Source: Luteimonas kalidii
GTDB lineage: Bacteria > Pseudomonadota > Gammaproteobacteria > Xanthomonadales > Xanthomonadaceae
Direction of reading: 5' to 3'
NCBI RefSeq assembly: GCF_029887935.1
Contig: NZ_JARXRO010000020.1
Location: 1 to 34,818 of the forward strand
DNA: 34,818 bases
Part shown: positions 1 to 8,043 of the stretch, one piece after another
How positions within the stretch are numbered: the stretch's first letter is position 1
Layout: each line of letters starts with the position of its first letter
The notes under the pieces: generated by a model
What the model saw: the letters and a program-made list of their open reading frames with translations, nothing else
Told to the model about the DNA's origin: nothing
Database searches by the model: none
Made by a program: the position numbers and the translations under genes

Positions 1-1412
1 TCGGTGCGGCGCGACAGGTCGCTGTTGCCCGAGGCGATCTCGCTTGCTGCGGCATTGATCGCGTCGCTGCCGCTGCGGATCTGGCCGACGATCTCGGCCA
101 GGCGCTCGACCGTGCGGTTGGCATCCCCGGCGACCTCGCCGAAGCGGCCGGGCAGGCCGGCATCGACGCGGCGCGAGAGGTCGCCATCGGCCACGGCCGA
201 GAGCAGGCTGCCGATCTGGCCGAGGCCCTCGTCGGTCGCGGCCATCAGCCGGTTGAGTTCCTCGATCAGCTCGCGGTAGACGAACTGGTAGCGCTGGGCG
301 TCGCCACGCTGACTGAAGTCGCCGGCTACCGCCGCATCCACCAGGCGCTTGATCTCGGCGTTGACGGCCAGCGTACCGATCTTGACCGCGTCCACCGCAG
401 CGGTGATCTCGGCCTTCTTGCCCGGGAGGCGGTCCATGTCGCTTGACAGGTCGCCGCTGGCATAGGCCCCGACGATCTCGATCACGCGGGCGTTCATCGC
501 GATGTGGGATCCGGCCAGGTTGTTGATCTGTTCGGCCATCTGGCCGTAGGCACCGGGAAAGGCCGCCGCGTCGATGCGATGCTCGATATCGCCGGCATCA
601 TGCTCGACCTGCATCGTTTGCTGCGCAGAGGCAAAGCGTTGCAGTTGCTCCTGCATCTTGTTCATGCTGATCAGCAAGCGCCCGGTTTCGTCGCGCGACT
701 GTGTGTCGATACTGTTGTCCAACTTGCCCGAGGCGATGGCATCGGCAACATTGATCGCCAGGCCCATTCGCCTGACCAACTGACGGCGGATCATCAGGCC
801 CATGCCAATCGCAATCAGCACCGCGATTAGGCTGCCGATCAGCACCGACCATTTGCCGCGGGCGCGTGCCGCGTTCAGCGCGGCGCTGCGCTGGGCCAGC
901 AGCGCCGTTTCTTCGTTGGCGAAGTCGCCGAGCAGCGAGCGGATTTCGTCCATGGCGGCGCGGTCGCGGCCCTGCTGGAACAGGGGCACGACGTCCTGCG
1001 TGCTGGTGGCGGCTTCGCGTGCCGCGATGGCTTCCTGTTCGGCCGTCAGCAGCTGCCGATAAGCCTTGTCGACGTCTACCAGGCGTGCCTGTTGCTTGGC
1101 GTTGTCCGCGGTCAGTTGCCTGGCGTCGGCATAGCTCCTTTCGAATCCCGCCTGACCTTCGATGAACGGCGCCAGGTTCGCCTTGTCGCCCGACAGCAGG
1201 TAACCGCGCGTACCCGTCTCGATATTCAGCGCATTTGCCTGCATCGTTTCGCCGGTCGCCAGCACCTTGAACGTGTGCTCGCTGATCTCCCTTGCGCCGT
1301 TTATTTCCGACTGGCTTTGCAGGCTGATGCCGCCGATGATGAGCAAGACCAGCACCACAGCGCCAAAGCCGATGGCGAGCTGGGTGGAAATGGTCAGATT
1401 CTTGGATTTCAT
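1..1412 (-). CDS. Methyl-accepting chemotaxis protein with CHASE3-like sensor, C-terminus beyond window
   Basis: Inner-membrane chemoreceptor. About 470 codons are visible and the frame is open to base 1, so the end of the signalling domain is missing. Residues 10-31 form TM1. The periplasmic part carries the motif ETGTRGYLLSGD (about 65-76), a CHASE3 signature. TM2 is about 188-208. Repeated HAMP-like segments follow, with signatures such as ASGDLS, VAGDFS and VADGDLS. The start is the ATG at 1410-1412, directly before the TM1 helix; the ribosome-binding site is weak. From about residue 270 onward it closely resembles the neighbouring receptor at 1662-3929, while the sensor half differs. CHASE3 ligands are generally unknown, so the stimulus cannot be named. 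Confidence 0.9.
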   Translation of the reverse strand, partial: MKSKNLTISTQLAIGFGAVVLVLLIIGGISLQSQSEINGAREISEHTFKVLATGETMQANALNIETGTRGYLLSGDKANLAPFIEGQAGFERSYADARQLTADNAKQQARLVDVDKAYRQLLTAEQEAIAAREAATSTQDVVPLFQQGRDRAAMDEIRSLLGDFANEETALLAQRSAALNAARARGKWSVLIGSLIAVLIAIGMGLMIRRQLVRRMGLAINVADAIASGKLDNSIDTQSRDETGRLLISMNKMQEQLQRFASAQQTMQVEHDAGDIEHRIDAAAFPGAYGQMAEQINNLAGSHIAMNARVIEIVGAYASGDLSSDMDRLPGKKAEITAAVDAVKIGTLAVNAEIKRLVDAAVAGDFSQRGDAQRYQFVYRELIEELNRLMAATDEGLGQIGSLLSAVADGDLSRRVDAGLPGRFGEVAGDANRTVERLAEIVGQIRSGSDAINAAASEIASGNSDLSRRT

Positions 1413-1545
1413 TGTTTTCTACCGGATTGGGTCAACTAACGATCAAACTGAGAAATTGGATGCTGCGGCGCAGAGCAGGACCGGACGCAAGCGCGGCGGC
1501 TGTGCGCCTCCGGTAACGGCTGATGGAGCGGGCGATGGAGGCGTT

Positions 1546-1573
1546 GGAACGGCACGTCGTCACAAATACTTCA
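1546..1573 (-). promoter_or_regulatory. Weak sigma-28-like promoter candidate for the CHASE3 receptor
   Basis: On the minus strand TGAAGTAT is followed after 12 nt by GCCGTTCC. This resembles the other sigma-28 sites here, but the spacer is one longer and both boxes are imperfect. It would leave a leader of about 130 nt. The rest of the 249-nt gap (1413-1661) is unusually AT-rich for this window and shows no other convincing element apart from the upstream gene's terminator. Confidence 0.3.
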
Positions 1574-1610
1574 CACAGAAACAACTTTTTCCTTTTTTCT
1601 CGTGAGGGAA

Positions 1611-1639
1611 AAGCGGACGGGGCGCCGAAGCGCCCCGTC
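1611..1639 (-). terminator. Rho-independent terminator of the second chemoreceptor
   Basis: GACGGGGCG (1616-1624) and CGCCCCGTC (1631-1639) form a perfect 9-bp stem with a 6-nt loop. On the minus strand it is followed by CGCTTTTCCC. It starts about 23 nt after the stop of the receptor gene, so it should separate the two receptor transcripts. This is the clearest intrinsic terminator in the window. Confidence 0.75.
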
Positions 1640-1661
1640 GTTCAAACCTGACCACTGGCGG

Positions 1662-3929
1662 TCAGAACTCCTGCCACTCGCCGGAGGCTTCGGTGGCCAG
1701 CACCGCGCTGCTGCGGGCGCGGCTGCGCGTGGCGGATTTGGATGCAGGCGCCGGCGACGGCGTGCGCCTGGGCAGGGCCACGACGCTTGCCGGTGCGCTG
1801 GCCGCGGACTCCGGGGTGGTCGTCGCAGGCGTGGCCGTGCGCGCGGGCGCGACATGGCCGTCCTGGGTGCGGAAGATCGCCACCGTCTGCACCAGCTGCC
1901 CGGCCTGCTGCTCCATGCTGCGCGCCGCGGCCGTGGCTTCCTCCACCAGCGCCGCGTTCTGCTGGGTGCTCTCGTCCATCTGGGTGATGACCTGGTTCAC
2001 CTGGTCGATCCCCGCGCTCTGCTCCTGCGAGGCGGCCGAGATGTCGGCGATGATGTCGGTGACCCGCTTCACGCTGGTGACGATCTCGCCCATGGTGCGA
2101 CCGGCCTGGTCGACCAGCTGGTTGCCGTGGCGCACCTTGTCGGTCGAATCGGTGATCAGCTGCTTGATCTCCTTGGCCGCGCCGGCCGAACGCTGCGCCA
2201 GCGAGCGCACCTCGGCGGCCACGACCGCGAAGCCGCGGCCCTGCTCGCCGGCGCGTGCGGCTTCCACCGCGGCGTTGAGCGCCAGGATGTTGGTCTGGAA
2301 CGCGATGCCGTCGATCACGCCGATGATGTCGGCGATACGGTTGGAGGATTCGGAGATCGCGGACATGGTCTCGACGACCTTGCCCACGACTTCGCCGCCC
2401 TGCGAGGCGACGTCGACCGCGCCGATCGCCAGCTGGTTGGCCTGGCGGGCGTTGTCGGCATTCTGGCGCACGGTGGAGGTGAGCTCCTCCATCGACGAGG
2501 CGGTTTCCTCGAGCGACGCGGCCTGCTGCTCGGTGCGGCGCGAGAGGTCGTCGTTGCCGGCGGCGATCTCGGACGCGGCCGAGTTGATCGCATCGCTGCC
2601 GGTGCGGATCTGGCCGACGATCTCGGCCAGCCGGTCGACGGTGCGGTTGGCATCGTCGGCGACCTCACCGAAACGGCCGGCCAAACCACTGTCGATGCGC
2701 TGCGACAGGTCGCCCTCGGCCACGGCCGAGAGCAGCTGGCCGATCTCGCCCAGGCCGGCATCGGTCGCGGCCATCAGGCGGTTCAGGCCCTCGATCAGCT
2801 CGCGGTAGGCGAACTCGAAGCGCTGGGTGTCGCCGCGCAGCGAGAAGTCGCCGGCCACCGCGCCCTCCACCAGGCGCCGGACTTCGGCGTTGGTGTCCAG
2901 CATCGACTGCTTGACCGCGTCGATCGCGGCAGTGATCTTCGCCTTTTCGCCCGGCAGGCGTTCGAAGTCGCGCGACAGGTCGCCGCGGGCGTAGGTGCCC
3001 ACGAACTCGATCGCGGTCGACGTGGTGTCGATGTGCGACTGCACCAGCGCATTCACGCCTTCGGCCATGGCGCCGTACGTGCCCGGGAACTGGCCGGCAG
3101 GCATGCGGTGGTTCATCGCGCCGGCGTCGTGCGCCTCGTGCATCTCGCGCTGCGCGGCCACGTAGCCCTTCAGGGTCCTGACCATCTCGCGCATCGAGGC
3201 GGCGAGTGCGCCCACCTCGCTGCGTTCGACCACGGTCACCGGCCGCTCCAGGTCGCCGCGCGCGACCGCATCGGCCGCGCCCATCACCTCGGACAGCGGC
3301 CGTACGATCGAGCGCGTGATCAGCACCGACGCCGCGCCGGCCAGCACCAGCGCCAGCGCCAACAGCACGCCGATGGCGGTCAGGCTGGCGGCGTAGTCGG
3401 CCTCCTGCGCGGCGACGGCCGCGTCCAGGTCCTTCTGACGGTGGTCGAGCACCACGCCGATCTGGTCGGCCGCGGCCTGGCGCAGGTCGGCGGCCGCCGA
3501 CACGGGGCCGAGGTCGCCGGCCTGCAGCCCGTCGACCAGCCGCTGGCTGTTGTCGAAGTACAGCGCCACTGCGGCCATCGCGTCCTGGTAGGCTTCGTGC
3601 TCGGCGGCACCGGCCTCGGCCGCGTACCGATCGGCGATCGCCTGGAACTGTTCGCGACCGGTCACCAGCTCGCCCTTGTATTCTTCGAACTTCTCCGGAT
3701 TGTCGGCGTTGCTCACCAGGCCGCGCTCGCTGACGCGGTACTCGGCCAGCGAGGTGGCCATGCGGCCCAGGTCGCGGATCGCGGGAACCGCGCTGCGGGT
3801 GAGCTGGAGAACTTCGGACTGCATCTTGCCCATGCGCTGCATGGAGAACGCGCCGATGGCGACGATCAGCAGTGCGAGCGCGGCGAAGCCGATGGCCAGG
3901 CGTCTGCCGATGCTGAGTGACTTGAACAT
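1662..3929 (-). CDS. Methyl-accepting chemotaxis protein with C-terminal CheR-binding pentapeptide
   Basis: Full-length chemoreceptor of 755 aa. TM1 is about 10-29, a periplasmic helical sensor spans about 30-180 and TM2 is about 182-204. Four HAMP-type signatures follow (ARGDLE near 224, ARGDLS near 314, VAGDFS near 359, AEGDLS near 404), suggesting stacked HAMPs. The signalling hairpin spans about 455-680, with the conserved tip around 540-585 ([20 protein letters not shown], then E-GRGFAVVA). An Ala/Pro/Thr-rich tether of about 60 residues ends in EWQEF. That fits the W-x-x-F pentapeptide (NWETF in E. coli Tar/Tsr) that docks CheR. The start is the ATG at 3927-3929. A sigma-28 promoter lies about 100 nt upstream and a strong terminator follows. 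The ligand is unknown. Confidence 0.95.
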   Translation of the reverse strand: MFKSLSIGRRLAIGFAALALLIVAIGAFSMQRMGKMQSEVLQLTRSAVPAIRDLGRMATSLAEYRVSERGLVSNADNPEKFEEYKGELVTGREQFQAIADRYAAEAGAAEHEAYQDAMAAVALYFDNSQRLVDGLQAGDLGPVSAAADLRQAAADQIGVVLDHRQKDLDAAVAAQEADYAASLTAIGVLLALALVLAGAASVLITRSIVRPLSEVMGAADAVARGDLERPVTVVERSEVGALAASMREMVRTLKGYVAAQREMHEAHDAGAMNHRMPAGQFPGTYGAMAEGVNALVQSHIDTTSTAIEFVGTYARGDLSRDFERLPGEKAKITAAIDAVKQSMLDTNAEVRRLVEGAVAGDFSLRGDTQRFEFAYRELIEGLNRLMAATDAGLGEIGQLLSAVAEGDLSQRIDSGLAGRFGEVADDANRTVDRLAEIVGQIRTGSDAINSAASEIAAGNDDLSRRTEQQAASLEETASSMEELTSTVRQNADNARQANQLAIGAVDVASQGGEVVGKVVETMSAISESSNRIADIIGVIDGIAFQTNILALNAAVEAARAGEQGRGFAVVAAEVRSLAQRSAGAAKEIKQLITDSTDKVRHGNQLVDQAGRTMGEIVTSVKRVTDIIADISAASQEQSAGIDQVNQVITQMDESTQQNAALVEEATAAARSMEQQAGQLVQTVAIFRTQDGHVAPARTATPATTTPESAASAPASVVALPRRTPSPAPASKSATRSRARSSAVLATEASGEWQEF

Positions 3930-3956
3930 GTGTGGATCCCGGTTCGATGCGAGTGG

Positions 3957-3977
3957 CCGGCGCCGCGCGGGCGCCGG
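3957..3977 (-). other. Hairpin in the leader of the chemoreceptor mRNA
   Basis: CCGGCGCC (3957-3964) and GGCGCCGG (3970-3977) are perfect 8-bp arms around a 5-nt loop. The element lies between the proposed sigma-28 promoter and the ATG at 3929, about 28 nt upstream of the start. It could affect translation or mRNA stability; no function is shown. Confidence 0.4.
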
Positions 3978-4027
3978 AGGGGCAGGTGGAGCAGGCGTGG
4001 GCCGTCCAGCTGCCCGTTCACGAACTC

Positions 4028-4054
4028 GTAACGGCGGCCCCGGGAACGACTTGA
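4028..4054 (-). promoter_or_regulatory. Sigma-28 (FliA) promoter of the chemoreceptor at 1662-3929
   Basis: On the minus strand TCAAGTCG (4054-4047), 11 nt, GCCGTTAC (4035-4028). This matches the pseudomonad-type FliA consensus TCAAG...GCCGATA and the other sites in this window. The start point would be near 4021, giving a leader of about 90 nt. Chemoreceptors are classic late sigma-28 genes. Confidence 0.75.
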
Positions 4055-4055
4055 A

Positions 4056-4074
4056 CGCCGTCCGACGGACGGCG
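4056..4074 (-). terminator. Possible terminator or hairpin after the porin gene
   Basis: The 19-nt palindrome CGCCGTCCGACGGACGGCG lies 12 nt beyond the porin stop and forms an 8-bp stem with a 3-nt loop. The minus strand continues TTCAAGTCG without a proper T-run, so it is a weak intrinsic terminator at best. It abuts the -35 box of the following sigma-28 promoter and could also be an operator. Confidence 0.4.
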
Positions 4075-4085
4075 GGCGGCCGGAT

Positions 4086-5231
4086 TCAGAAGTAGACCTG
4101 CGCGCGCAGGCCGAAGGCTTCCGGATCGCGCAGCACGCCGTTGCGGCGCGCATGCGCGAACACGTAGTTGGCCTGCAGCTTGACGTTGCGGCCCAGGTAC
4201 CAGTTCACGCCCAGGGTCCAGTCCGACTGCTTTCCGCCGCGCACCGTGCCGTCATCCAGATCGAGCTGGCTGTAGCGCAGCAGCAGCTCCAGTGCCGACG
4301 TCGCCGACGGCACCACGTTGGTCGCATAGCCGTTGTAGCCGCGCGATTCGCCGGTGACCACCCAGCTGCCGAACACATAGGCGCCTTCGCCCGACACATC
4401 CGCCAGCCCGGCGTCGCGATCGGCGTGGACCTGGAGCAGTTCGCCCTGCAGCGACCATGGGCCGCGGATCCACAGGCCTTCGAACCCGGTGCGATCGATC
4501 GCGTCGACGCCGGCGAGCGTGCCGGTGTCGACCAGGCGCACGTCGGTCAGGCCGACCTCGGGCCGCGCGCGCAGGCGCAGGGTGCCGCTGTCGGGACGTT
4601 CGTGACTCGTGGCCAGACCCAGGTGCAGGACGTCGCCCTTGGCGTTGCGCGGCACCCACGCGGCGCGACCGGCCAGCGTGCTGCCTTCATTGCCGCCTTC
4701 CAGGTCGTTGCCGTCGAACCAGGCCACGCTGGCCAGGTACGCCGGACGCTGCAGCGACCACTCCACGCCCACGCGCCGGCCCTCATAGGCCGCCTGCGCC
4801 GGGAGCGCGGCTTCCAGGAACGGGGTGTTGCGCGAGGAGCCGACGGTGTCGAAGCCCACCGGGGTCTTGAACTGGCCGATGCGCAGTGCGCCCAGGTCGC
4901 GTCCGAGCAGGCCTTTCGAGATCAGCTTGACGCTGACGTCCATCCAGGTCTCGGCTTCGAGGTCGCGCTGCACGGTGAATTCGTAGACGTCCTTGCGCTT
5001 CAGCGCCACGCCGACTTCGCGGCGGCGCCACGCGCTGTCGTCGTCGAACGCGGCGGCGTCGACGCCCTGGCCGAGGTGGCCGAAGCCGTTGTGGTCGTAG
5101 GCCCAGTTGGCGGTGGCGGAGAACTCGCCGAGCGCGCCGGCGTCGGCCTTGACCGAGAGGTCGCGCCAGTCGGCGGCGTGGCTTGCGCCGGCGGCGGCGA
5201 GGGTGGCGAGGAACAGGATCTGGGTACGCAC
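4086..5231 (-). CDS. OprO/OprP-family outer-membrane porin
   Basis: Predicted 381-aa outer-membrane beta-barrel porin. The start is the GTG at 5229-5231: GGAGGAG lies 6 nt upstream and a signal peptide follows at once (MRTQILFLATLAAAGASHA, cleavage before ADW). The mature protein has alternating amphipathic strands, phrases typical of the phosphate-selective porin O/P family such as GQFKTPVGFDTVGSSRNTPFLE, and a terminal phenylalanine (RAQVYF) as expected for barrel assembly. Family members pass phosphate, polyphosphate or other anions; the substrate cannot be read from the sequence. It lies alone between cheW and two chemoreceptors, and a sigma-28 promoter match is found upstream. That is an unusual context for a porin. 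Confidence 0.85.
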   Translation of the reverse strand: MRTQILFLATLAAAGASHAADWRDLSVKADAGALGEFSATANWAYDHNGFGHLGQGVDAAAFDDDSAWRRREVGVALKRKDVYEFTVQRDLEAETWMDVSVKLISKGLLGRDLGALRIGQFKTPVGFDTVGSSRNTPFLEAALPAQAAYEGRRVGVEWSLQRPAYLASVAWFDGNDLEGGNEGSTLAGRAAWVPRNAKGDVLHLGLATSHERPDSGTLRLRARPEVGLTDVRLVDTGTLAGVDAIDRTGFEGLWIRGPWSLQGELLQVHADRDAGLADVSGEGAYVFGSWVVTGESRGYNGYATNVVPSATSALELLLRYSQLDLDDGTVRGGKQSDWTLGVNWYLGRNVKLQANYVFAHARRNGVLRDPEAFGLRAQVYF

Positions 5232-5366
5232 GTGCGGCTCCTCCCGCCGCGTCGCGACGGGTTTCTGGCGGATGGTGGATGGTGGACGATGGCGCGTGCC
5301 GCGCCGGTGATCAAAAAGGTGGCGGTCGGTCGCCTGCGCCGGCGTCGCTGCGCCAGCCCGAGGGCA

Positions 5367-5393
5367 TTGTCGGCTGCGAACGGCGCGGCTTGA
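5367..5393 (-). promoter_or_regulatory. Sigma-28 (FliA) promoter candidate for the porin
   Basis: On the minus strand TCAAGCCG (5393-5386), 11 nt, GCCGACAA (5374-5367). The boxes and spacing match the chemoreceptor and motility promoters nearby. The predicted start near 5360 gives a leader of about 130 nt before the GTG at 5231. No other gene lies between the site and the porin. The rest of the 318-nt gap (5232-5549) shows no ORF I can support. Confidence 0.6.
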
Positions 5394-5415
5394 GGTCGCG
5401 ACCGGCACGTGCCGG
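5394..5415. promoter_or_regulatory. Two abutting palindromes just upstream of the porin promoter
   Basis: GGTCGCGACC (5394-5403) and CCGGCACGTGCCGG (5402-5415) are perfect palindromes sharing two bases. They begin right beside the proposed -35 box (5386-5393). The position suits an activator or repressor site. High GC makes chance palindromes common, so confidence is low. Confidence 0.3.
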
Positions 5416-5549
5416 CGAGCGTGCGGCGGGACGGGATGCGCGCGGTGTCGCGTGCCGCCGGGCACGGCGGGCGAGGATGCCGGCGCCCTTGCCGATCTCC
5501 GCGGGCCGCAGCGCAGGCCTGGTCAATCCGGCGCGGCGTCGTGCTGGCC

Positions 5550-6065
5550 TCAGGCCGCCTGCGCCGCCACCAGACCCATGTCCTCGTGGCGCATCAGGCG
5601 TTCGATGTCGAGCAGGATCAGCATGCGCTCGTCGAGCGTGCCGATGCCGGTCAGGAACTGGCGGTCGATGGTGGCGCCGATCTCCGGCACCGCGCGGATC
5701 TGCTCGCCGGACAGGCGCACCACGTCGGACACGCTGTCGACCACCATGCCGACCACGCGCCCGCCCACGTTGAGCACGATCATCACGGTGAGCGCGTTGT
5801 ACTCGGCCTTGGCCAGGCGGAACTTCAGGCGCATGTCGACCACCGGCACGATGATGCCGCGCAGGTTGATCACGCCCTTGATGTAGTCCGGCGCATCGGG
5901 CAGGCGGGTGACGGCGTCGTAACTGCGGATCTCCTGCACGCGCAGGATGTCCACGCCGTATTCCTCCTCGCCGAGCACGAAGGTCAGGAACTCGCCGGTG
6001 CTGTCGTCGGCGTGCGTCGCGCCCGCGGACTGGGAGGCGTGGACGGTGTCGTTGGGGTGGGACAT
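5550..6065 (-). CDS. cheW: Chemotaxis coupling protein CheW
   Basis: CheW-domain adaptor of 171 aa that links receptors to CheA in the membrane-associated signalling array. The domain covers about residues 25-160, with the core VINLRGIIVPVVDMR at 65-79. The start is the ATG at 6063-6065. The same frame stays open further upstream, but that part has no CheW similarity and would run across the proposed promoter at 6145-6171. The gene is divergent from motA and precedes the porin and receptors, so it probably serves the receptor/second CheA set. A separate CheW-like protein (ParP) is encoded at 11491-12207. Confidence 0.95.
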   Translation of the reverse strand: MSHPNDTVHASQSAGATHADDSTGEFLTFVLGEEEYGVDILRVQEIRSYDAVTRLPDAPDYIKGVINLRGIIVPVVDMRLKFRLAKAEYNALTVMIVLNVGGRVVGMVVDSVSDVVRLSGEQIRAVPEIGATIDRQFLTGIGTLDERMLILLDIERLMRHEDMGLVAAQAA

Positions 6066-6144
6066 GAAGGCGGTCCTGATCGGCAAGGGTGGGTGCGGGC
6101 CGCGGACCCTGGCGAAGGTGGCGCGGACCGGCGGCTCACCGTCC

Positions 6145-6171
6145 ATGTCGGCCCGGGCCGCCGATTCTTTA
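6145..6171 (-). promoter_or_regulatory. Sigma-28 (FliA) promoter of cheW
   Basis: On the minus strand TAAAGAAT (6171-6164), 11 nt, GCCGACAT (6152-6145). It is close to the enteric FliA consensus TAAAGTTT-N11-GCCGATAA. The start near 6138 gives a leader of about 75 nt. It is divergent from the motA promoter 49 nt away in the same intergenic region. Confidence 0.65.
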
Positions 6172-6219
6172 GGCACGCGCCACGCCAGTGGGCGGCGCCC
6201 ACCGTCCGTCGGGGGCGGC

Positions 6220-6246
6220 TCAAGCGGGCACGCGCGGTGCCGTTAC
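6220..6246 (+). promoter_or_regulatory. Sigma-28 (FliA) promoter of motA-motB
   Basis: TCAAGCGG (6220-6227), 11 nt, GCCGTTAC (6239-6246). The -10 box is identical to that of the chemoreceptor promoter at 4028-4035. The start point would be about 6252, leaving about 25 nt before the ATG at 6277 but only about 10 nt before the in-frame ATG at 6262. Confidence 0.75.
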
Positions 6247-6276
6247 CCGACGCAGCCCCCCATGGACAGCGCCACC

Positions 6277-7137
6277 ATGTACCTGATCATCGGAGCCCTC
6301 GTGGTCATCGCGAGCGTGCTCGGCGGTTTCATGATGGTCGGCGGCAAGCTGCTGACGCTGTGGCATCTGAACGAGATCATCGTGATCTGCGGTGCGGCGC
6401 TCGGTGCCTACGTGATCGCCACGCCGCCGAAGGTGATGAAAGGGGCGCTGCGCGGCACCATGGCCCTGCTCAAGGGACCGAAGTACCAGCGCGTGGACTA
6501 CGTCGAACTGCTGAAGCTGATCTACGAGCTGCTGCAGAAGATGCGCCGCGACGGCATGATGGCGATCGAGGACCACATCGAGCGCCCGACCGAGAGTCCG
6601 ATCTTCCAGAAGTACCCGAAGATCCTGGCCGACCACCACATCCTCGATTTCATCACGGACTGCCTGCGGCTGATCGTCGGCGGCAACATGACCCCGCACG
6701 AGCTCGAATCGCTGCTGGAATACGAACTCGAGACCCATCACCACGAGGCGCTCGGACCCTCTCAGTCGGTGCAGAAGGTGGCCGACGCGCTGCCGGGCTT
6801 CGGCATTGTGGCCGCGGTGCTGGGCATCATCAATACGATGTCGATCGTCGGCAGCGCGCCGCCCTCGGAGATCGGGCAGAAGGTCGCCTCGGCCCTGGTC
6901 GGGACCTTCCTCGGGATCTTCCTGGCGTACGGCTACGTCGGGCCGGTGTCCTCGGCGATGGAGAAGCGCGCGGAGGAGGAAGGCAAGGCGTTCGAGGTGG
7001 TCAAGATGGCGCTGGTGGCGTCGCTGCGCGGCTACGCGCCGGCGGTGGCGATCGAGTTCGCGCGCAAGCTGCTGTTCTCCGACGTGCGCCCGAGCTTCCA
7101 GGACCTGGAAGCCGACCTCAAGGCCGCCAAGGGCTGA
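6277..7137 (+). CDS. motA: Flagellar stator protein MotA
   Basis: Inner-membrane ion-channel subunit of the MotAB stator, 286 aa from this start. Transmembrane segments are at about 1-20, 30-50, 170-192 and 203-225. With this start the residues corresponding to E. coli MotA Arg90, Glu98 and Pro173 fall at exactly 90, 98 and 173 (KMRRDGMMAIE, ALPGFGIV). That supports ATG 6277 over the in-frame ATG at 6262, which would add five residues and leave almost no leader behind the sigma-28 promoter. Neither start has a clear ribosome-binding site. motB follows after 12 nt. This pair is the only plus-strand transcript in the window. Confidence 0.95.
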   Translation: MYLIIGALVVIASVLGGFMMVGGKLLTLWHLNEIIVICGAALGAYVIATPPKVMKGALRGTMALLKGPKYQRVDYVELLKLIYELLQKMRRDGMMAIEDHIERPTESPIFQKYPKILADHHILDFITDCLRLIVGGNMTPHELESLLEYELETHHHEALGPSQSVQKVADALPGFGIVAAVLGIINTMSIVGSAPPSEIGQKVASALVGTFLGIFLAYGYVGPVSSAMEKRAEEEGKAFEVVKMALVASLRGYAPAVAIEFARKLLFSDVRPSFQDLEADLKAAKG

Positions 7138-7149
7138 CGGAGCGTCGCG

Positions 7150-8043
7150 ATGGCCACGCCCCTGCAACCGATCATCATCGTCCGCAAGAAGAAGCGCGGC
7201 GGGCACGCGCACCACGGCGGCGCGTGGAAGGTGGCGTATGCCGACTTCGTCACCGCGATGATGGCCTTCTTCATGGTCATGTGGCTGGTGGCCACCATGC
7301 CGCAGGAGCAGCTCGGCGGCATTGCCGACTACTTCAAGAATCCGAGCGCGGTGGAAGGCCAGTCCTCGAGCATGGCGCCGGGCCGCGCCGGCCCGGGGGG
7401 CGCGGGCGAAGCGCCGATCAGGATGTTCGAGCACGCCCGCAAGCCGACCGACGCCACGCCCATCCGCACGCCGGGAGCGCCGCAAGCCGCCGCGGCGGGC
7501 GCGGGCGCGGCGCAGAAGGCCGCCGACGAGACCGACCGCCGCAACCTCGAGGCGCTCAAGCGCGCGCTGGAGGAGGCGGTGGCCAGCAGTCAGGCGCTGG
7601 CGCCGTTCAAGGACCAGCTGCTCATCGACATCACCCCGGAGGGCTTGCGCATCCAGATCGTCGATGCGCACAACCGGCCGATGTTCGACCTGGGATCGCC
7701 CACGCTCAAGGACTACACCCGCACCATCCTGCACGAGCTGGCGGCGTACTTCGAACGGGTCGAGAACCGGGTCGCGATTTCCGGACACACCGACACCACG
7801 CCGTACGCGGGCCGCACCGGCTACAGCAACTGGGAACTGTCGACCGAGCGCGCGAACGCCGCCCGGCGCGCCCTGGTGGCGGGCGGGCTGTCGGAAGACA
7901 AGCTATCGCGCGTGGTCGGCCTGTCGTCCTCGGTGCCGTTCGACCGCACCGACCCGGACAACCCGGTCAATCGCCGCATCAGCATCGTCGTGCTCAGCAA
8001 CGCCGCCGAGCGCAGCGCGGCGAAGGTCGACTACGGCAAGTAG
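7150..8043 (+). CDS. motB: Flagellar stator protein MotB
   Basis: Stator subunit of 297 aa that anchors MotAB to peptidoglycan. A basic N-terminus (VRKKKRGG) is followed by one transmembrane helix at about 29-50. Its motif YADFVTAMMAFFMVMW contains Asp32, the ion-binding carboxylate. The C-terminal OmpA-type domain covers about 150-285, with GHTDTTPYAG and NWELSTERA. The linker (about 70-140) is Ala/Gly/Pro-rich. GGAG lies about 7 nt before the ATG. The gene forms an operon with motA. A REP array begins about 150 nt downstream and lies between motB and the convergent second cheA. Confidence 0.95.
   Translation: MATPLQPIIIVRKKKRGGHAHHGGAWKVAYADFVTAMMAFFMVMWLVATMPQEQLGGIADYFKNPSAVEGQSSSMAPGRAGPGGAGEAPIRMFEHARKPTDATPIRTPGAPQAAAAGAGAAQKAADETDRRNLEALKRALEEAVASSQALAPFKDQLLIDITPEGLRIQIVDAHNRPMFDLGSPTLKDYTRTILHELAAYFERVENRVAISGHTDTTPYAGRTGYSNWELSTERANAARRALVAGGLSEDKLSRVVGLSSSVPFDRTDPDNPVNRRISIVVLSNAAERSAAKVDYGK

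Noticed and set aside
1513..1520. GCCGTTAC on the minus strand upstream of the CHASE3 receptor
   Set aside because: The -35 position reads TCCATCGC, too far from the consensus. The site at 1546-1573 is a slightly better though still weak candidate.
1602..3920. A plus-strand open frame of about 770 codons opposite the second chemoreceptor
   Set aside because: The minus strand encodes a complete, motif-rich chemoreceptor with terminator and promoter. The antisense product is His/Arg/Gly-rich with no recognisable domain.
3918..3925. TCAAGTCA at the second codon of the chemoreceptor, resembling a -35 box
   Set aside because: No GCCGwwA box lies 11-12 nt downstream; it is coding sequence.
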